NCBI GenBank assembly: GCA_007644065.1
Contig: VJWN01000009.1
Coordinates: 558,001 to 622,000, forward strand
Source: Margaritispora aquatica
Taxonomy: Eukaryota > Ascomycota > Leotiomycetes > Helotiales > Discinellaceae
DNA: 64,000 nt
Reading direction: 5' to 3'
Below are positions 57,690 to 64,000 of this stretch, piece by piece. Both the position numbers and the translations under genes were made by a program. Every line of letters begins with the position of its first letter. Position 1 is the stretch's first letter. Below the pieces are notes generated by a model. The model ran no database searches and was not told the origin of the DNA. It saw only the letters and a list, made by a program, of their open reading frames with translations.

Positions 57690-60150
57690 CTAACTCTTCC
57701 CCTTCCCTTTCCCACCACCCCTCTTCTTCTTCTCAGGCGGCAAGCTCAAACTACCCCCCTCGAGTTCATTCTTCCCTTCCTCCCCGGCATCCTCACCCAT
57801 CTCCCTTATCTTCTCCGCCGCACTAATGCTAAACAGCAAATCACGATTGCTCTCCCTCAACTCCTCATTCTCCTCCCTCACCCGGGCCATCTCCTCCTGC
57901 ACGGCCACCATGCCGCGATTGACATGGCCAATGCGCTCCATCAGGCCCTCAGACACCTTCTTCTCCTCCATCAGGCTCCTGCCGAAGCCGCGCGCCACCT
58001 CGGCGCTCTTCTCCGCCTTGCGCTTCTCGCGCTCCAGGTCGCGCTCCAGGCTGGGGATGACCTCGTCTTGGAGGCGGGTGTGCGAGAGCGTGAGGGTTTG
58101 GAGTTGGGCGATGGCGTCGTCGGCGCGGGCGCTGGCTGAGAGGGCGGCTTCGCTTGCGGCGGAGGCTTTGGAGACCGCTTTGGTGACGAGACCTTCGAAG
58201 TAGACGCGTTGGCTGTCGAGTTGCGAGGTTAGGAGGTGCATGTACTCCATGCCGATGTTCTCGAGTTTCTCGCGGGGCACCATGTCCATGTCTCCTTCAC
58301 CTTGCCTGTTTCCCGGCCCGTTGCGAGGTGGGAGTTCGATGACCTTGCTGTCTCCTTTGCCACGAATGAGTCGGTGCACCCATATGTCGTCCGCGTAATC
58401 CCAGACGTGCTGCGTGGCGATCTCAAGCGCAAAATTGTGAGATGATTCTTTCCAGTGCTCTTTGGCGTGACCTCCCTTGTAGCGTCCGCAGCCAACATTG
58501 CCGCATATCAAGCAAATCCAGAGGTCATCCGTCGTATCACATACAGAACAGAGTGATGCTTCTCCACTACCAAAGGGTGGGTTTTCAGGGTCGTGAGGAT
58601 ACGAGTTTGGATTGTGAGCGGATTGCTGTGCTAACGAAGGGTTTGTGTGCCTGCATACTGGGCAGCCACTGCCTGACCATTTTTGCAAGCAATCGCAGTG
58701 AAAGACGTGCTGGCAAAGAATGGTGAGGAGACCAGTTGTATCGTCCATTCTTTCAAGGCACACAGGGCAGGTAGGTAGCTCGACGAGGTTTGGTGTCGGT
58801 GGAGGGAATGGTTTTAAAGAAGTCGAAGTTGAAACTGAAGGTGTAAAAGGGTCATGAGAAAGTTCTGGAAAGCTGGTATTTGGTCGAGAAGCTGTTGGTG
58901 TTTGTACTGTGATGGTCTTGATGAAGACGACTTGACATGTCTCTGGCTATCAAGTGTATTAGCTTGAGGTTGCTATAGAGAATTCGAAGCATTTTACACA
59001 TCTGTTTATACAGAGAATTGATAGCACAGAAGATCATTGCATGACTGACTCTTGAAGGCATCATTGTGGGTGACATCTCCAAGTGTTTGCACTTGCAGAA
59101 CATCACAGAATTCCATCTCGATCAAATAACAAACAAAAAACCGGCCCAACTCACCTCCATAGTATTATACACCTTACCATCGAATTCCTTCCTCCAGCTC
59201 CTGGCCACGGCGCCATCTCGAAACTTCATAAGCACCAAATACCGATTCATCCTCCCGGTCATGACCATACGAAAATGGCTCACACAATTCCTCGTCTTCT
59301 CGCCCACAAAGCCCAGAAAGTCCTTGGGCGTGAGATAACTCGGCACCGCAGGGACACAAAGCACCGTACAGTCGTCCTCAGCTCTGTGTTCCCCCGCATT
59401 GGCGGTGCTGTTGCCCTCCGCCTCCGTGGGGAAATACTGCACGCCAGCCCCCAAGCCCAGCGTCTCCTCGCCATCGCGATACAAATGCACCACGCCCCAG
59501 CCGACCTCGGTATTCTTCTCGAGCGGGCGATACCGCGCCTTCGTGACCCTCCCCACATCCGCCAGCGCGGCGTGGGCATTGACATTGACATCCAGGCCTT
59601 CAACAGGAGGCATGGCCGACGAGCTCTCGCCCCTCCGGCGCGCAGCGTGCTCGTCCGGCATCTCGACCATATCGACGCTCTCGACCCGCACGCGACCGAA
59701 TCGCCAGTCCCTACTCGCCGTCGCCAAGTCGCTCTTGATGTTCGCGGGGCTCGGCGCGGGGAAGTCCAGCGGTGTCGAATTCGCAATAATCGGGACTAAC
59801 AGGCGCTCCCTCTCAGCGTCCTCCTCCGAAGTGATCGTGGCGCGAGTTGGCCCGCAATCAATCACTGGCCCACCAGCCGTGCGAATCTGCCCAGGTGGAC
59901 TGCCGTCGCCGTCAGAGCCGCTGCTCAAGTGGCTGCTCTGGAGAATCTTTCGCAAATGCGGATCTGCCTTGACGGGTTTGTGCTTGGGCCAGTCGCTCGT
60001 CGAGAAGATATCGCTACCTGGGGGTGGCAAGTAAATTTCACGTCTTAGATCTCGGTCTTGAGCCTTTGTCCTGGAGTTTGAAGGGGTATCTGCTGATGTT
60101 GGCGATGGGGTAGGGTATAATTCGAACTTCAAGTGGTAGAAATAGGGCAT
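57690..60150 (-). CDS. ETP1: BRAP2/Etp1-type RING and UBP zinc-finger protein
   Basis: Homologue of human BRAP (IMP) and yeast Etp1: a RING E3-like protein that binds ubiquitin through a ZnF-UBP domain. It has 750 residues in two exons, 59155-60150 and 57690-58946; the 208-nt intron (GTGAGT donor, CTAATAC branch, GATAG acceptor) is phase 0 and restores the family's NTMEPETCQVVFI junction. Order: N-terminal BRAP2 RRM-like domain (LCVPAVPSYLTPKDFLGFVG; YLVLMKFRDG), RING finger at about 390-434 (CPVCLERM...CQHVFHCDCLQKW...CPVC), ZnF-UBP at about 462-525 (CSVCDTTDDLWICLICGNVG, then GRYKGGHAKEHW), a coiled coil at about 598-713, and a basic Gly/Lys tail. Key Cys/His residues of both zinc domains are present. 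It lies directly downstream of the polyubiquitin gene on the same strand. Confidence 0.95.
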
Positions 60151-60614
60151 CCTTTCCAGTAGAGTGTTTTTTTAATTGTCATGACCATCGATGTACCGAT
60201 TTGGTGATCAAGACTTTGACTTCTTATCTACATATTATCCGTTCCAGCACATTCTGTCAGAGTAATGAGACAGTGAAGATTGAAAATGTCCCATTCGATG
60301 TAGGAATGTTTTCAGCCTTGCGCTTGTGTCACAAATGCGGCAGATGGTGGGGTACAATTGTCACAAGGGTCACTTATCACTTCATCTTCACGACAGACTT
60401 GCATGCTTGAACTTGTTGATTTCACGAGAATATAAATCACTTCACAAAAACAAGACAGGATTAATTTGTGGGTAGCCCATGTATTCCATTGGACTAATAG
60501 AAAGATGCTTGTGCAACTATCTTAAATGTTCGTCGCTGACTTCTACCAAGCGGACCATTTACCCCAACGCCGTCGCAAACCAAGATCCAATCCACAGCAC
60601 CGAACCCAGTCCGC
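60151..60614. other. Intergenic, polyubiquitin to BRAP2-like gene
   Basis: 464 bp; ubiquitin 3' UTR and promoter of the BRAP2-like gene. No gene is supported. Confidence 0.55.
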
Positions 60615-61684
<1,070 letters not shown>

Positions 61685-61811
61685 GGTTGCGGTGTGACGA
61701 TTGTTTGATGAAGTAGATGTTTTTGGGGTATGATTTTGAAGTTTGGGGATCGAGGTAGAGGAGTGATGGAGAGTTGATTGATGTTTTTAGGAAGAAGTTG
61801 TTGGATGGAGG

Positions 61812-61816
61812 AGGGG
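61812..61816. promoter_or_regulatory. AGGGG stress-response-like element
   Basis: AGGGG about 130 bp upstream of the polyubiquitin ATG, matching the core recognised by Msn2/Msn4-type factors in yeast, where UBI4 is stress-induced. A five-base match is weak evidence. Confidence 0.3.
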
Positions 61817-61850
61817 AGGTTCTTATGGGAGTTGAAAGGCGATTGAACGG

Positions 61851-61871
61851 CGCTAGTGGGGGGCACTAGCG
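61851..61871. repeat. Inverted repeat CGCTAGTG-GGGGG-CACTAGCG
   Basis: Perfect 8-bp arms around a five-G spacer, 167-187 bp upstream of the polyubiquitin start codon. It is a candidate dimeric factor site, flanked by unrelated DNA. Confidence 0.85.
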
Positions 61872-63201
61872 TGAAGTGGAAACACAAGGAAGGCACAGCC
61901 TCGCCCAATACCTTCCTTGCCTTCCCTACCTACCTTGACGAATGAATCATACACCGCAGCAAGCAGGCAGGCAAGAGCAGAACAGAACAGAACAGAGCAG
62001 GCAGGAGGCGATAGAAGGGACCAGGCCAGGTTAGACCAAGCCAGTGTAAGGCAGAGTGAGTAGAGAAGGCAATGGTAATGACAATGTCAATGTCAATGGC
62101 ACCTTATTCTGCGGCAATTACTACGACCTACCTACCTGCCCTCCTCCCTCCCTCCACGTGCGTACTCAGGAACATCAGGAACATCCGAGCATCTTCAGGA
62201 TTATTCAGGATTCTTCTATGAAACTCATCCAATTATTCCCTCTATTGAGCAATTCTTTTCCATGTGTTGTGTTTTTTCCTTCCATCTTTGCTGACTATTC
62301 CACGTCTTTGTAATCATCCCATGGCTAAGGTATCAAGCCTTACCTTACTGTACAAAATCAAGCCGATCACCATGCCACCTTCCAGAGACAGGGCCAGCCA
62401 CAAAGGCAAACTCGTGGGAAGCAAAACGACGGATCTGGCTGAATGAGCCAGCCTACCTACCTACCATACTATACTATACTCCATAAGGTACTGTACCTAC
62501 TCCACAAGGTATCGTTCATATCGTTTGCAGCCCCGCCTCCTCAATATCAACGAACTTCCAGGTCTCACTCACTCACTCACTTACCTACTCACCTTGCCTT
62601 ACCTTACCTGTACGCAAGCCACCGCAGCAACCGCAGTCCGGAGAAGGCTGACTCCGATGTTGGTTGGTGGCTTGAGTTTTGTGGCTCACACACCTCACAC
62701 CTCACACCTCTCCGAGGTCCCAGGGTCACAATGCTCGGTGTGCTTTTCCCATTCAAGACATTCAAGACATGAAAATTCCTTCTTTCTTTCTTTCTCCATG
62801 AATATGAAGGAGAATTCGTCGCATCAACAGACCAGTTTTGACTTTCTATTTGCATGACTGCTGACTGCTGACTGTGACTGAACACTACATACACATTGGA
62901 TGACGGCGATTCCTTCTCGCAACATGCCGACCTTCTTCCCCCCCTCCCTTCATGCGTCATCGATTGTTCAGATTGTGCATGGATAGCTGATTGCGGATTG
63001 CGTTGATAGCGAACGTCTCCGCTCCCATACATTCCCCAACCCCAACGTCAACCCCGGCGCCAAAATAGACCAACCGCATGAATGACAGACCGACTTAAGC
63101 CTGAATTTATCCGGTCACTTCCGGCTGGAGTCCAGTTGAATTCGAGAGGGATGGGAGGGAAGGAGGGATGGATCATGCGTGTCGCTCCATTCGAGACACA
63201 A

Positions 63202-63304
63202 TCCAATCCCCAGTCCAATCCAGTCCAATCCAATCCAATCCCCAGTCCAATCCAGTCCAATCCAATCCAATCCCCAGTCCAATCCCCAGTCCAATCCAGT
63301 CCAG
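63202..63304. repeat. Minisatellite of AATCC/CAGTCC units
   Basis: The CCCCAGTCCAATCC block recurs at 63208, 63240 and 63272 (32-bp period) and again at 63284, built from AATCC and AGTCC subunits. Confidence 0.9.
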
Positions 63305-64000
63305 GCCAGACCCCCCGGCTCTTTCTTTTGTTATCGCAACAGCCGTTTTGGGATTCCCGATCAAAGTCCCTTACTGTAAATACTGGACAGCAAGAGTGGG
63401 ATACGCGATACGTCATCCATATCCATATCCATCTCCATCTCCATATCTGATATGTATCGTCTATCGATGGATTACTGACAGGATAATTCAGAATAGCCGT
63501 CGGCTCGCTCGTGACGACTACGAATAGGGAACCGAGCAAGATGCTTTCGTCAATCTAGTTAGTAAGGAAGGAAAGAGAGATGGATTGGACGTGGACAACA
63601 TGAATATGAAATTGAAGCTGAAGCTGAAGCTCAAACTAACTACTGCCACTTGACTTACCCCTTCCGAAAAATGACATGACAGACCGCTTATTCGATCGAT
63701 CCCAGCTCAAAAAGTGTTTCAGCCCTTCCAGCCCATTCATTCATCCATTCATTCATCCGTTCATTCATTCATTCAGATGAACAAGTCCGGGGTAAGGTAC
63801 CTAGTTACATAGTACAGTAGTACAGCAGTAAATCATGAGAAGTGACAGCGACCTCCCTACCCCATTCCTTCCTTCCATCCTTCCATCCATCACATCAGAT
63901 CACCCCGCCATTCAGTCAGTCAGTCAGTCAGCCAGCGCTTCGGTTGAGTGAGACGATGCACAGTAAGGGAAGGTAAGGTACCTATCTATGTATAGCAAAC

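Larger units (their letters stand above)
61685..64000. other. Polyubiquitin upstream region and intergenic DNA
   Basis: About 2.3 kb without a supported gene. It includes the UBI4 promoter with an inverted repeat and an AGGGG element, CCTACC/CTTACC-rich stretches at 62120 and 62450-62610, a minisatellite at 63202-63304, and ATTC/ATCC simple repeats at 63736-63776. Confidence 0.6.

Noticed and set aside
63048..63539. ORFs with GLDWIGLDWTG or QSNPVQSNP repeats
   Set aside because: Translations of the 63202-63304 minisatellite.
61685..64000. Possible transposon or biosynthetic gene remnants
   Set aside because: Read for terminal repeats, transposase and synthase motifs; only simple repeats were seen.

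Overview
The window is nuclear DNA from a filamentous ascomycete (Pezizomycotina). Evidence: short introns (about 50-210 nt) with GTAAGT/GTATGT-type donors and CTAAC/CTGAC branch sites, compact multi-exon genes with clear fungal orthologues, an intron-bearing tRNA-Gly, and long pyrimidine-rich leaders. A sterol 3-ketoreductase of the fenhexamid-target type and the repeat style would suit a leotiomycete, but that placement is inference. Exon models were built by hand: every multi-exon model called with high confidence has GT-AG junctions and an exon sum divisible by three.

Layout. 0-9 kb: a small proline-rich membrane-anchored protein (-), then the Nup98-Nup96 nucleoporin precursor (-). 10-16 kb: a Cdc31-type centrin (+) head-to-head with the nucleoporin, an Ent1/2-type epsin (-), a mitochondrial EngB-type GTPase (+) and FMC1 (+). 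17.5-21.4 kb: a 1,260-residue Pro/Ser-rich protein of unknown function (+). 21.4-30.4 kb: about 9 kb with no convincing gene, holding a 30-copy ACAAT microsatellite and ending in the leader of a PCL-type cyclin (+, 30.4-31.6 kb). 34-41 kb: exocyst Sec3 (-), divergent from the nucleolar Nopp140/SRP40 homologue (+). 41.6-47.6 kb: a membrane protein with an unresolved 5' part (+), then two convergent paralogues of a BTB-like, Cys-rich fungal family. 48-52.6 kb: ERG27 sterol reductase (-) and an Sct1/Gpt2-type glycerol-3-phosphate acyltransferase (-), both ER lipid enzymes. 54.5 kb: tRNA-Gly(GCC) with intron. 55-57 kb: a small possible gene (-) and an Arg/Ser-repeat protein starting MGNSSSS (+). 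57.7-61.7 kb: BRAP2/Etp1-type RING-UBP zinc-finger protein (-) and a four-unit polyubiquitin gene (-). 61.7-64 kb: intergenic, with a 32-bp-period minisatellite.

Most of the window is conserved housekeeping: nuclear pore and mRNA export, exocytosis and endocytosis, ribosome and mitochondrial biogenesis, sterol and glycerolipid synthesis, ubiquitin. I found no CRISPR array, no biosynthetic cluster and no transposon with recognisable coding sequence. The least-explained items are the BTB-like/Cys-rich paralogue pair, the RS-repeat MGN protein, the 1,260-residue protein, the membrane gene at 41.6 kb whose frames conflict, and an inverted repeat in front of the polyubiquitin gene.
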